Notes: generated from the letters alone by a model not told the origin. Shown: positions 5,523 through 14,147, counted from the first letter of the stretch. The stretch is 64,000 nt of DNA from Gramella sp. Hel_I_59 (GCF_006714895.1 NZ_VFME01000001.1:2914001-2978000), one strand, 5' to 3'. Translations and numbers: made by a program.

Positions 5523-7211
5523 ATGAGCAACCCGAAGTCTATAGGATCCATTCTAACCAATAACATCCTAAAATTAAACGGCCTACAGCCCTCAGCAAAT
5601 AATAATCTTCCGGAGAAACAAGAGGAGGCTGTCCCCCAACAGTTTATCCACCCTATTCTTACTCCGGAAGATTTTAAACAAACAAAGATTAACTACAATA
5701 AGCATATCGAGGCTTACAATAAAAAGGTAGACCTGGAGAACTTCAAGATCAATGGTTATAACACCAGGGTAATCGCACACTGCAGATCATTTAAAAAGAC
5801 CAGGGATATGCGTATTCGGGAAATGGTTTTTAAAGAAAAGTATGCCGACCTGGATCCAGAAAATTATAACCTGGAAGTAGAGAAGTACAACCAGGAACAC
5901 GGCCTGCATATTCGCAAGAAGGTGACCAGGCAAAAAGTAAAGACGGCCACACGGGAGTTTTTTATGGCTTTTCTTTTTCAATACAACGCTCAGCTCTTTA
6001 ATCGTAAAAAATTTCGCAGCAGCCCGGAGATTGGCGTCCACGTGCCGGGATCTCTTCCCAAACTGGAGCTGTATCCCAATAAGGTACTCGATTCTGAATA
6101 TGAAGGAGCCAAGAATCTGGCTACGGCTACTGTAGAGACCATACGCAACCACAGAGAGCGTTTGGAGGAAGCCGGAGTACTAACAGGATATGAATATCAT
6201 GGCTCCTCCAGACCTCTTAAAATCGCTTTTAACGTCGATGTTTTGAGCATTACAGACAATGGAAAACCGAAATCTGCCGCTAATGAGAATCAGTCTCTTA
6301 TGGAGGGACAAACGAAAAAAGTTCGCCATAATAATGTATCTAGTAGTGACCATACATTAGAATATACTAAGAAGAGGGATAAAGGAGTTGCCGCTAACGC
6401 GTCAACGCATAAAGATTGTACTGGAACTTCTACAAGACCACCCAGGAAGCAAGGTGAAAAAATTAACGATGCGCCCGCGAAAAACTTTGCTGGCGCGAAA
6501 AATCAAAATGAGCTTTCCCAGGTGCTCATTGAAAACCTGGAAGATAGAACAGAACTTTCACAGGACCTTTCCTCCGGGAAACATGACAATTACAAACCGC
6601 TGGATCTGGCAATTGCTAAGCAAGAAGCGTATTACGGCACTATGCACCCAGCAGATTTTAAAGAGCTGGCTATCCAGGATATCTTCAAATTCTCCAGCAG
6701 CATTTTTAAAGAGCTGGATGTGCATCCTGGAGTTTGGCAGAATGCCTTCAAAATGTGGATGGCTGAAAAATTCAAGAATTTCAACGGACAGCTGCTCAAA
6801 AAAGATCACTTGCTGGAAAAATGGCAACGGAGCATTGATGTGCTAAGAGCCGCGAAGCGATTTCAGAAGAAAAAAGGCTGGGTTCCAACCTATCCAAGCT
6901 TGTATTTTGACCCGCTACGCAAGGAAAAATGCCACAATTCCTTCGAATATGCTTTTAAAAACTTCAGAATTGAAGCTGCAGAAACTCCTGAAGAAGAATA
7001 CCAGAAACGAAAAATTAACGCGAACCGCAGTGCAAGGTGGAATTCTGACCTTGAGAAAGCGAGACCGAAAATTAGAAAATACCTGAGAGATCAGCTGGAC
7101 CTTCAGGTGCTCATGGATTACGTGAAATATAACTGTCCGGAAGTGTATAAAAATCTTCCGAAGCTTATTCGCCAGGAAAAGGAACTATTAATTCAACAAT
7201 CTAACGCTTAA
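5523..7211 (+). CDS. Putative phage replication initiator (winged helix)
   Basis: 562 residues. Residues about 195-245 form a winged helix as seen in Bacteroidetes phage and plasmid initiators: TVETIRNHRERLEEAGVLTG, then the turn YEYHGSSRPLKIAFNVDVL. A low-complexity Asn/Ser/Lys linker follows (about 250-345), then a basic helical C-terminal domain. Its position after the early operon, the linker architecture and the wHTH favour origin binding, helicase loading or both. I see no Walker A, polymerase or primase motif in it or its neighbours, so replication would lean on host enzymes. Its last codons and stop (SNA-stop) are repeat copy 2. Confidence 0.5.
   Translation: MSNPKSIGSILTNNILKLNGLQPSANNNLPEKQEEAVPQQFIHPILTPEDFKQTKINYNKHIEAYNKKVDLENFKINGYNTRVIAHCRSFKKTRDMRIREMVFKEKYADLDPENYNLEVEKYNQEHGLHIRKKVTRQKVKTATREFFMAFLFQYNAQLFNRKKFRSSPEIGVHVPGSLPKLELYPNKVLDSEYEGAKNLATATVETIRNHRERLEEAGVLTGYEYHGSSRPLKIAFNVDVLSITDNGKPKSAANENQSLMEGQTKKVRHNNVSSSDHTLEYTKKRDKGVAANASTHKDCTGTSTRPPRKQGEKINDAPAKNFAGAKNQNELSQVLIENLEDRTELSQDLSSGKHDNYKPLDLAIAKQEAYYGTMHPADFKELAIQDIFKFSSSIFKELDVHPGVWQNAFKMWMAEKFKNFNGQLLKKDHLLEKWQRSIDVLRAAKRFQKKKGWVPTYPSLYFDPLRKEKCHNSFEYAFKNFRIEAAETPEEEYQKRKINANRSARWNSDLEKARPKIRKYLRDQLDLQVLMDYVKYNCPEVYKNLPKLIRQEKELLIQQSNA
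7200..7211 (+). repeat. TCTAACGCTTAA start-associated repeat, copy 2
   Basis: This exact 12-mer supplies the last three codons and stop of the initiator gene and lies 23 nt before the ATG at 7223. Its use both as coding end and as a leader is unusual. Confidence 0.6.
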
Positions 7212-7222
7212 TAATTATCAAA

Positions 7223-7480
7223 ATGGAAATCAGAAAATTTAAAGATTTAAAAGAATTCGTGAATTCTCTAAATGAAAATCAATTAGAACAACCTGTAAAA
7301 TTTTGGGGTGATGAAATTGGAGGAGAAATTCATCGTGCAGAAGTTTTAAAAGAAGATTGGATAAATCCTACAGGGGATGGACTCGAACCTAGATCAGCTT
7401 ACGATGATGAACCCGAATATGAATTCGAACCTGCAGGAATAGAAAAAGGTTCTCCAGTACTAAGTATTTCTCAAGAATAA
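7223..7480 (+). CDS. Small acidic hypothetical protein, 85 aa
   Basis: AT-rich gene with an acidic product (many Asp/Glu; EPRSAYDDEPEYEFEPAGIE). The N-terminal helix FKDLKEFVNSLNENQLEQPV resembles a recurring small family in Bacteroidetes genomes, but I know no function for it. The codon use is more AT-rich than that of the NdpA-like gene that follows, suggesting separate acquisition. It is preceded by repeat copy 2. Confidence 0.6.
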   Translation: MEIRKFKDLKEFVNSLNENQLEQPVKFWGDEIGGEIHRAEVLKEDWINPTGDGLEPRSAYDDEPEYEFEPAGIEKGSPVLSISQE

Positions 7481-7489
7481 GACTCTACT

Positions 7490-8527
7490 ATGATCAATCT
7501 TTACAACACTCAAATCGACGAGCTGTACATCCACCAGGTTGGGAATAAATGCCGGGGAGAGAAATTATTTATTTCTGAACAGCCGTACGAGATCACCGAT
7601 GAAATCCGCCCGCTTTTAAAAGAATTCTTTCTAAAACCTTTTCGGGAAAAAGACGAGCAGTATTTCAAATTCGAGGAGTTTTCTGAATTAGAAGTAGTGC
7701 TTCAAAAAGAGCTGGATATTCCATATTACCGTGGAGATCGTGATGTGGCTCAATGGTTATATGATCAGGGAGTTCATCCACATATTAAATCTGGAGAATT
7801 ATACTTCTGCAGGCTTTCCAATATGGAGTTGGACAATGAAAAAGTAGAAGGTTTCGGGATCTTTAAAAGTGAATTAAGAGACGATTTCCTGCAATTTTCG
7901 GAAGGCAAAAGTCAGCTGGAAATGAACATACAGCAGGGAGTGAACCTTAAAAAACTAGATAAAGGAGCGTTAATTCTTACAAATCCAGAAAGCAAAACCG
8001 GGTTTAGGATTTTGTATATCGACTCCAATAAATACGATTCCAAATACTGGCTGGAGAACTTCCTGAACCTGGAAGAGCTGGAGGATGCCATCTTTCACAC
8101 TAAAAACTATCTCGAGTTCTGCAGAGGCTTTGCTAAAGATGTCGTAAAACCTGCAGAAGACAAACAGCAGGAAGTTCTCTTTTTAAACCATGCCTTTGAC
8201 TATTTCGCCAGTAACGATGCCTTTGAAGAAAGCGATTTTGTGAACAATGCCATCGAAAATCCAGACCTGGTACCGGAATTCCAAAACTACAAAATCGAGA
8301 AAGGACCAAAATACAAGGTCGAGGATCTTACCAGCTTTGAAATTGACAATACAGCGGTGACCGAGATCAGGAAAAAGAACAAAAGCCAGATAGACCTGGA
8401 CACGAATATCAGCATCAAAATGGACTTTATCAACGCCGATTCTGCCGATAAGTTTATCGAGAAAGGATGGGATGAAGAAAAGCAAATGTATTACTACCTG
8501 TGCTATTTCAATAAAGAATTAAAATAA
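7490..8527 (+). CDS. Nucleoid-associated protein, YejK/NdpA-like
   Basis: 345 residues, close to the family length (about 335-345). Hallmarks of the 37-kDa nucleoid-associated family are visible in order: HQVGNKCRGEKLFISE (about 15-30), FFLKPFRE, LYDQGVHPHIKSGELYFCRL, GFGIFKSELRDDFL and LDKGALIL, with a YW near residue 184. The family binds nucleoid DNA; its exact role is poorly defined. A phage copy could remodel host or phage DNA or antagonise the host protein. It lies 9 nt after the 85-aa gene, in the early region after the replication gene. Confidence 0.8.
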   Translation: MINLYNTQIDELYIHQVGNKCRGEKLFISEQPYEITDEIRPLLKEFFLKPFREKDEQYFKFEEFSELEVVLQKELDIPYYRGDRDVAQWLYDQGVHPHIKSGELYFCRLSNMELDNEKVEGFGIFKSELRDDFLQFSEGKSQLEMNIQQGVNLKKLDKGALILTNPESKTGFRILYIDSNKYDSKYWLENFLNLEELEDAIFHTKNYLEFCRGFAKDVVKPAEDKQQEVLFLNHAFDYFASNDAFEESDFVNNAIENPDLVPEFQNYKIEKGPKYKVEDLTSFEIDNTAVTEIRKKNKSQIDLDTNISIKMDFINADSADKFIEKGWDEEKQMYYYLCYFNKELK

Positions 8528-8529
8528 AA

Positions 8530-8541
8530 TCTAACGCTTAA
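8530..8541 (+). repeat. TCTAACGCTTAA start-associated repeat, copy 3
   Basis: Exact 12-mer 3 nt after the NdpA-like stop and 17 nt before the ATG at 8547. Confidence 0.6.
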
Positions 8542-8546
8542 ATATT

Positions 8547-9239
8547 ATGAATTATAAAAAATTAGAAAAGGAGGGAATTACAAAACAGCTTTTAGCCTCC
8601 ATTGATATTAAAAGGAGTTTTTCCCCAGCACAACTTGAAAAAGATGAAGAACCTGTAAAACTTATGATCAATTCAAATGGATTTTGGGTTGTACTAGGTT
8701 TTGGGAAATTTTTAGAAGACGAAAAAGGTTTAGTTATCATTCCAGAATCTAAAGCCAAAGAAGGTCGAGCCAGATATTTACTGAATTTCAAAGATGAAGT
8801 TATTGAAAATGAAATTCAGAAGGAAATTAATGTCTTAAAGAAAAAAGTAGAGGTAAAATATAAGGAAATTATTGATAAGCTTGAAAATATCTTGCTGCAT
8901 GCTGGATTAATAGAGCCTTCAAATAGTCTGATTATGGCGCTTATTGATGCTGAAAATACAGACAGATTGAAGAAAGCTGCAGAGAAAATTGCTTCAAAAG
9001 AAATGGTCGATTTCTATTATCGATTAAAAGAGTTATACGAAGACAAAAATTACGATTCTCTTTATTGTCTATTGATTCAAGACGGCCTTCCACAAATTGC
9101 ATCTCTTAAAATTAATTCTCCAGCACTTAAGCACTTCAGTAAAGATAATCTTGATAAGACTTTAGAAAGTTTAAAAGGAAAATCTCACCTGTATAACGTA
9201 GCGAAATTTAAGGTTTTAGAAAATCAAAAAAGTCTGTAA
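8547..9239 (+). CDS. Hypothetical protein, 230 aa
   Basis: Soluble, Lys-rich and AT-rich in codon use compared with neighbours. It has an N-terminal beta-containing domain (SNGFWVVLGFGKFLEDEKG) and a long helical C-terminal part (about residues 90-225). No motif is recognised. Its stop overlaps the next start (TAATG). It could be an accessory gene inserted between repeat copy 3 and the following cluster. Confidence 0.6.
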   Translation: MNYKKLEKEGITKQLLASIDIKRSFSPAQLEKDEEPVKLMINSNGFWVVLGFGKFLEDEKGLVIIPESKAKEGRARYLLNFKDEVIENEIQKEINVLKKKVEVKYKEIIDKLENILLHAGLIEPSNSLIMALIDAENTDRLKKAAEKIASKEMVDFYYRLKELYEDKNYDSLYCLLIQDGLPQIASLKINSPALKHFSKDNLDKTLESLKGKSHLYNVAKFKVLENQKSL

Positions 9240-9433
9240 TGGAAAAAGTATATCAAATCATCCAGGCGAATTCTAAAAAGACCGGGAATGCTTCGGGTAT
9301 TCAATTTATAAGAGCCTGGGACGAATCTAAAATGAACCTTCAGGAGTTTGTACAGCACCTGGATCAATTAATAAAGGATCAAAAAGTGTATATGCGCGAA
9401 GGAATTAACCACAGTTTACTATTTGCGATATGA
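9239..9433 (+). CDS. Small hypothetical protein, 64 aa
   Basis: Coupled to its neighbours by 1-nt (upstream) and 4-nt (downstream) overlaps. A compact helical protein (MEKVYQIIQANSKKTGNASG...WDESKMNLQEFVQHLDQL). No family is recognised. Confidence 0.55.
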   Translation: MEKVYQIIQANSKKTGNASGIQFIRAWDESKMNLQEFVQHLDQLIKDQKVYMREGINHSLLFAI

Positions 9434-9747
9434 GTGTAAAAGGAGCTAAAAAATGTACATGCCCAGGTCGCAGTGATAAGATCTTCTGCCCACGATGCAG
9501 CGATCTAAGGATGCTTATCCTTCTTAAAAATGGAAATGACAACCTAAAATATAGAAGACCCAACGGCCAGCTGAGCAATCCGGTTTGGTATTCCAGACTG
9601 AAATATAATGGCCGGGATGCCTATAAAGTAGCCGATAAGATGGTAGAGAGTGTAAAAAAAGACCCAAAATACGCAGGTGCTGTGCAGGTGCTTATGTTTT
9701 ATATCAATGGGAACCGCCACCAGCACATTAAAAAAGTAATCTTATGA
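9430..9747 (+). CDS. Zinc-ribbon-like protein, 105 aa
   Basis: An N-terminal cysteine cluster (CTCPGRSDKIFCPRCSD, about residues 9-25; CxC...CxxC) suggests a small zinc-binding knuckle. The rest is basic with Tyr-rich strands. The architecture suits nucleic-acid binding, but no family is assigned. It overlaps both neighbours by 4 nt. Confidence 0.6.
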   Translation: MSVKGAKKCTCPGRSDKIFCPRCSDLRMLILLKNGNDNLKYRRPNGQLSNPVWYSRLKYNGRDAYKVADKMVESVKKDPKYAGAVQVLMFYINGNRHQHIKKVIL

Positions 9748-10136
9748 TAAGAGATAGTAAAATCTCCATAAAAGGGATTAGCCAGGACGAAGTTAAAATG
9801 CTGAGCGATGCTTGTAAATTATACCAGGATTACCTGGAACTGCTTTGCAATACCGAGAATAGGTGTCAGCATCATATTCACCACTCCATTAACCGGGAAT
9901 ATGGATATATGCTCCTGGCCAAGATCACTCGTAGAAACATCCCAATGAGCAACACTATTAATATTGATGTGCATGTGGCTTTTATCGTTTCAGATGGGCT
10001 CCGGTATTATATTGACAGTACTCAGGATATTTGGGGAAAGAACGCGGCGATAAAGCTCCTGGACGAAATCTTTCAGGAGCTTCCGCACTCCAGGGATATC
10101 GATAAATATTCACTTATAAGTGAATCGAATAATTAA
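9744..10136 (+). CDS. Hypothetical protein, 130 aa
   Basis: Soluble alpha/beta protein (ISIKGISQDEVKMLSDACKLYQDY...). A cluster of His and Cys (CNTENRCQHHIHH, about 36-48) could bind metal. No known domain. It is the last member of the tightly coupled 9239-10136 group. Confidence 0.55.
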   Translation: MIRDSKISIKGISQDEVKMLSDACKLYQDYLELLCNTENRCQHHIHHSINREYGYMLLAKITRRNIPMSNTINIDVHVAFIVSDGLRYYIDSTQDIWGKNAAIKLLDEIFQELPHSRDIDKYSLISESNN

Positions 10137-10139
10137 AAA

Positions 10140-10151
10140 TCTAACGCTTAA
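10140..10151 (+). repeat. TCTAACGCTTAA start-associated repeat, copy 4
   Basis: Exact 12-mer between the stop at 10136 and the ATG at 10155, 15 nt before the start, the shortest spacing of the four. Confidence 0.6.
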
Positions 10152-10154
10152 ATT

Positions 10155-10598
10155 ATGAATACAAGTCAAAAACTTATGAAGTTGGCAACTAAGCCGATGA
10201 GTTATCAGTTCTCTGAAGCTGAGAAGGATTTTATTAAATCTCAGGTGCCAATTGGAAGGTTTAGAATTATATACGCCATTTATAAACCACACAGTTCTAA
10301 AGGAAAATATGTTTGTCTCATAGTAGATCAAATGCATGAGGCAGTTAGAAAGTCAGGTGCAGAAAACCGATATATCAAAATTTGCGATAGACCTCTTACA
10401 GCTTCCGAATATGATTGGGAAATTAAAAACTATGGATCTTATAACCGTCGCTTTGTAGGTTACTATTTCAAGACAATTGAAGATCTCAAGGAAATGGATG
10501 ATTACCATTCTGCAGTAACTCCACAAAAATTTATAGATGAATGTACAAAACGCGGATATTTCAAAAATAGACCTGCTCAACAAGTTTTAGCATTATGA
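10155..10598 (+). CDS. Hypothetical protein, 147 aa
   Basis: Basic alpha/beta protein with AT-rich codon use. Segments such as GRFRIIYAIYKPHSSKGKYV suggest a beta sheet, and ITxxEYDWEIKNYG-like helices follow. No family is recognised. It overlaps the Dam methylase start by 4 nt, so the two are probably translated together. It could be a partner or control protein for the methylase; this is inference. Confidence 0.55.
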   Translation: MNTSQKLMKLATKPMSYQFSEAEKDFIKSQVPIGRFRIIYAIYKPHSSKGKYVCLIVDQMHEAVRKSGAENRYIKICDRPLTASEYDWEIKNYGSYNRRFVGYYFKTIEDLKEMDDYHSAVTPQKFIDECTKRGYFKNRPAQQVLAL

Positions 10599-11470
10599 GC
10601 GGAAATTCAAAAAAGAAAATAGCCTTTAATTACTTCGGTGGGAAATTTTCCTACATCGATGAGATCTACCCATATTTCCCTGCAGAGTTTGTGCACCTGG
10701 TAGAACTATTTGCAGGCAGCGCGGTGCTGTCTCTAAATTACGAAGGCAATTGCATTCGAACGCTGAACGAAATAAATTCAGATGTCACCAATTTCTTCAC
10801 GGTGTTACGCGATGATCGAGACGAACTTTTAACCAGGTTGAGATTTACGCCGGTGAGTAAAAAAGAATATGACGATAGCTGGAACTGCCAGTCTCCAGAT
10901 CATGTAGAACGTGCGCGAACTTTCTACGTTCGCTTGCGACAATCATATATGGGTTTAGGATCTCAGCGAAGAAATAAAGGCTGGCATCTTTGCAGAAAAA
11001 GCCTCTATTGCAACGGAGGTGAAACTGTAAGCAGATGGAATAATTCATTTGAAAAGCTATATGAAATCGCAGAGATCCTGGGTAGTAATTACCAGATCAC
11101 GAATTACTCCTATGAAGAGTGTTTGGAAAGAATAGATTTTCCAGAAGCATTTTTTTATGCCGATCCGCCATATCCAAACGAAAGCAGATCTTCTCACGAC
11201 GATTACAAATTCGATTTTACCGATGCTGATCATTATGAGCTGGCAGAGAGACTACACGAGATCCAGGGTAAGGTCATGATTAGCGGTTACAATTGCGACC
11301 TCATGAACGAATTATATGCAGATTGGGAAAAAGTGGTGCTTTCTACCAAAAGAAACAACTACCGCAAAACTCCCGTGCAGGAATGCATCTGGTTTAATTA
11401 TCCTTTATCACACACTAGAAAGGCACAACTGAGCTTGGACTTTTCAGAAATTTTAAAACCTACAACATAA
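10595..11470 (+). CDS. dam: DNA adenine methylase, Dam family (D12 class)
   Basis: 291 residues, normal length for Dam-type N6-adenine methyltransferases. Motif X/I lies at FNYFGGKF (about 10-17) and VELFAGSAVLSL (about 37-48), and the catalytic DPPY at FYADPPYPN (about 188-196). The motif order I then IV marks the alpha/D12 class. It transfers methyl from SAM to adenine, probably to protect phage DNA or mark it for replication or packaging. The target sequence cannot be read from the protein. It overlaps the upstream orphan by 4 nt. The prophage carries a second, unrelated methyltransferase at 17604. Confidence 0.88.
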   Translation: MSGNSKKKIAFNYFGGKFSYIDEIYPYFPAEFVHLVELFAGSAVLSLNYEGNCIRTLNEINSDVTNFFTVLRDDRDELLTRLRFTPVSKKEYDDSWNCQSPDHVERARTFYVRLRQSYMGLGSQRRNKGWHLCRKSLYCNGGETVSRWNNSFEKLYEIAEILGSNYQITNYSYEECLERIDFPEAFFYADPPYPNESRSSHDDYKFDFTDADHYELAERLHEIQGKVMISGYNCDLMNELYADWEKVVLSTKRNNYRKTPVQECIWFNYPLSHTRKAQLSLDFSEILKPTT

Positions 11471-11484
11471 AAATTAATAGAACG

Positions 11485-11664
11485 ATGATAGTCTATAATC
11501 ACAATCATAAAGACCGGGTAGTCTTAGAGCTGGAAGAAAATGAACTAACTCTAATTTCCTTCCTACTCGAGAAAAGTGCTCAGAAACTTAAGGATAAAAT
11601 GAATGAGTCTTTATCTGAAAAAATGAATAAACAGCTATTCGATTTTATTGATAAGGAGATGTAA
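11485..11664 (+). CDS. Small hypothetical protein, 59 aa
   Basis: ATG at 11485, TAA at 11662-11664, 14 nt after the Dam stop. It starts with a short strand pair (MIVYNHNHKDRVVLELEENE) followed by a helical, charged C-terminus. It is the last gene before the terminator at 11699-11728, so it closes the early/replication operon. Function unknown. Confidence 0.5.
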   Translation: MIVYNHNHKDRVVLELEENELTLISFLLEKSAQKLKDKMNESLSEKMNKQLFDFIDKEM

Positions 11665-11698
11665 TCACATACTGTAAATTTTAATTAACACCGTTACC

Positions 11699-11728
11699 AA
11701 GCCGACTTAAAAAAAGCCGGCTTTTTTT
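11699..11728 (+). terminator. Terminator at end of early region
   Basis: AAGCCG (11699-11704) pairs with CGGCTT (11718-11723), followed by seven T. It separates the early genes from the first structural operon. Confidence 0.7.
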
Positions 11729-11782
11729 CGTCCCTGTATTTAGATTTTATTAAGAATTTCTTTCCACGCTATCATTACGCTA

Positions 11783-11819
11783 TGTCCTTTTTTTAACATT
11801 GGATTATATTCTATATTTG
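11783..11819 (+). promoter_or_regulatory. Phage promoter-like element, copy 3
   Basis: TGTCC with seven T, then box TATATTTG at 11812-11819, a full match to the host-type TAnnTTTG. The ATG at 11825 is 5 nt beyond. This copy best links the element to known Bacteroidetes promoters. Confidence 0.65.
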
Positions 11820-11824
11820 ATTAA

Positions 11825-12382
11825 ATGTCCGAAAACATGTCCCAAAACTCATCCCCCACGGTGGACTTTTCCATCACCCAACACTTCCCTGTTGCAGATC
11901 ATGTCTATAAGTACCTCCTAAAATGTTGCGGAGGAAACCACATGATCGCCAGCAGAACCACCCCTATTGGCAATCTGGTCCTTTCTCTGCAGGGAAGGAA
12001 TTATGATGTAAAACCATCGGTTAAAAGATTCAGGAAATTGTTTTCTGTCACTATTCCCGAGCATTATTATTCCAAAACCGGGATGCATATAGATACTATT
12101 AACGCCCAATTGTTCAATGACCAGGCTGACCGGTTTTTTAGAGATGAGTTGTATCGCCACATGCTTATGACTAATCACACCGATAAGAAGCATTTTCTTA
12201 AAACCCTTAGAGGTTTTCTGGAATTCTACGATATAGGTGAGGATGATATTAAACTGGATACGCTTCACCGGGATTTTAAACGAAAGAAGAAAGAACTGGA
12301 AGAGAATTTAAACCTGGTTTCAGCCCCTGGGACAAATTTCGAAGTTTCGAATAATGTCCCTAAAAAATCTGCCGCGCTATGA
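11825..12382 (+). CDS. Phage structural-region protein, unknown, 185 aa
   Basis: First gene of the first late operon. Soluble, with beta-rich N-terminal and helical Lys/Glu-rich C-terminal parts (FKRKKKELEENLN). No known domain. It overlaps the next gene by 4 nt (ATGA). Its position upstream of the capsid protease suggests a virion or assembly role. Confidence 0.6.
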   Translation: MSENMSQNSSPTVDFSITQHFPVADHVYKYLLKCCGGNHMIASRTTPIGNLVLSLQGRNYDVKPSVKRFRKLFSVTIPEHYYSKTGMHIDTINAQLFNDQADRFFRDELYRHMLMTNHTDKKHFLKTLRGFLEFYDIGEDDIKLDTLHRDFKRKKKELEENLNLVSAPGTNFEVSNNVPKKSAAL

Positions 12383-12921
12383 TCCAGAATCTTTGTAACG
12401 TTATTGATGAGCTCAACTTTGATACTTTCTATAAAGCCAGTATTGTAGAAGCTTCTCAGCTCCCAAAATTCAATCATTTAACCAAAGATGAGGAGATTCT
12501 TGGAATTATAAACAACCTGCCGGAAGAATTCCAAGCGATGATCATTCGTTTTCTTCCGGAGAAATTTAGCCTGGGAAATAAGACCGCCATTAAAAACGGT
12601 ACCAGGATCTATCAAACAGATTTTTCCCTTCCGCTGGTTCCGCAAGATGCCAATATTCAGAATTTACTGGAGACCTATAATAATAAGGAAGTGGTGGTTT
12701 TAATTACTCGACACACCCACTCTTATCTTTATGGTACCAGCGAACAGCCGTTACTATTTACTTATGACGAAATGCATGCGCCCTCACCTATTGGTTTGAA
12801 AGGTTACAACCTGAGTATGTCTAATGATAGCTACGGAGCGCCTAAATATTTTGAAGGAAATGAAGACGATTTCCCAATTGTAAACCGTGGCCTTGCTTTC
12901 CAATTGGCTGGAAGCTTGTAA
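12379..12921 (+). CDS. Phage structural-region protein, unknown, 180 aa
   Basis: Starts in the preceding stop codon. The N-terminal helices (CNVIDELNFDTFYKASIVEA) are followed by a beta-rich region with HTHSYLYGTSEQPLLFTYDE. I do not recognise the family. The position suggests a head or connector component. Confidence 0.6.
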   Translation: MIQNLCNVIDELNFDTFYKASIVEASQLPKFNHLTKDEEILGIINNLPEEFQAMIIRFLPEKFSLGNKTAIKNGTRIYQTDFSLPLVPQDANIQNLLETYNNKEVVVLITRHTHSYLYGTSEQPLLFTYDEMHAPSPIGLKGYNLSMSNDSYGAPKYFEGNEDDFPIVNRGLAFQLAGSL

Positions 12922-12957
12922 TGTCCTTTTTTACAGACTGCTGACTTTCTAACATTG
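12922..12957 (+). promoter_or_regulatory. Phage promoter-like element, copy 4
   Basis: TGTCCTTTTTT directly after the previous stop codon (shares TAATG), with box TAACATTG at 12950-12957 (one mismatch to TAnnTTTG). The TTG start of the protease gene is 35 nt further on, so this transcript has a leader. Confidence 0.55.
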
Positions 12958-12992
12958 TTCTTCCATAATAGTACGGATTAACAATCAAAGAT

Positions 12993-14147
12993 TTGTCAAA
13001 ACCGAAACCTTACTACAACATAGTAAAAAACGAAGCCGCCAAAGAAGCGACCATATATATCTATGGAGCTATTGGTGGTATAGACTGGGATACTTACGAG
13101 TCTATTAATACCGCTTCAAAATTTGCTGAAGCCTTTAGCGATCTAGAAAAAGATGCCGATACCATCCACATCAGGATCAATTCTCCTGGTGGAGCCGTAT
13201 TTGAAGGTCAGGCAATTTACAATGCCATTTTCTCTTCCAAGAAAAAGATCATTACTTATAATGATGGGATTTGCGCCAGTATGGCCGCTTTAATCCTACT
13301 TTCCGGAGACGAGATCCACGCCTTTAAGAATTCTCTTTTAATGATCCACAACTCCAGCTCCTCTTATTGGGGAAACAAAAAGGAAGTTGAGGAGCAGCTA
13401 TTGGCTTCAGAAAAAATAGACAAAGCTCTAGGTACCGCTATAGAGGATCGTCTGGGTATTTCTGCAGAAGAAGTTGAAAAGGATTATCTGAACTATAAAG
13501 ACAACTGGTTCACCACCGAAGAAGCTGAAGAACTTGGATTCTATGATCACGTGATCAAAAAAGAGAAGGCCCAGCTCCCAGAAGACATTATGCAATTGAA
13601 ACCAAAGGACCTGGTAGATAAGTACGCCGCGATGAGTTTCAAAATCCCAAAGCAAAAATTAAAAACCACAAATACTACAGACATGAGTAAACCTAATTCG
13701 TTTCCGAATTTGGTAGCTGTCCTGGGAGCCGTTTTAGCGACTACCGATAATGGAAGCTATATCAATGACGAACAAAAAGCTGCGATCGATAACAAGATCG
13801 CTGCCGATGCACTGGCAATCCAGACAGCAACTTCAGCAAAAGATACTGCAGAAACTGCGCTGCAGGAAGAGAAAGATTCTCGCCAGGCTGCCATCGATGC
13901 TGAAAAAGTAAATACCACTGCAGCCGTAACAGCTCTTAGAGCTGCTGCCACTGAAGCCGGTGTGGAAAATCTTGCAGAAGATGCAGATATGGCCACGATC
14001 AATGCTGCTCTTACAGCGCAGATCGCTACGCTAAACAAAAAACCAGGAGCAACTCACACTGCAAAAGGTGCTGAGGATAAGGATTCAGGAGAATTCGCCT
14101 ACCTGGACCTAAGCAATTCAATTTATTCTGAAGCCCCAAAACAATAA
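12993..14147 (+). CDS. ClpP-like capsid maturation protease fused to scaffold
   Basis: 384 residues. The N-terminal domain (about 1-200) is a ClpP/S14-like prohead protease: IRINSPGGAVFEGQAIYNAI, then nucleophile Ser in CASMAALI (about residue 97) and the His in LLMIHNSSS (about residue 119). The C-terminal part (about 231-384) is Ala/Thr-rich, helical and coiled-coil-like, typical of a scaffold. An in-frame ATG at 13683 (MSKPNSFPNLV) could yield a separate 154-aa scaffold, as in lambda C/Nu3. The start is TTG at 12993, chosen because no ATG lies in frame before the catalytic region. The capsid gene follows after 3 nt. Confidence 0.85.
   Translation: MSKPKPYYNIVKNEAAKEATIYIYGAIGGIDWDTYESINTASKFAEAFSDLEKDADTIHIRINSPGGAVFEGQAIYNAIFSSKKKIITYNDGICASMAALILLSGDEIHAFKNSLLMIHNSSSSYWGNKKEVEEQLLASEKIDKALGTAIEDRLGISAEEVEKDYLNYKDNWFTTEEAEELGFYDHVIKKEKAQLPEDIMQLKPKDLVDKYAAMSFKIPKQKLKTTNTTDMSKPNSFPNLVAVLGAVLATTDNGSYINDEQKAAIDNKIAADALAIQTATSAKDTAETALQEEKDSRQAAIDAEKVNTTAAVTALRAAATEAGVENLAEDADMATINAALTAQIATLNKKPGATHTAKGAEDKDSGEFAYLDLSNSIYSEAPKQ
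13683..14147 (+). other. Possible internal start for a separate scaffold protein
   Basis: In-frame ATG at residue 231 of the protease, at the junction between the protease and the helical scaffold-like domain, after an A-rich stretch as is common before Bacteroidetes starts. The product would be 154 residues. This nested arrangement is known from other phages; here it is inferred from domain layout. Confidence 0.35.
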
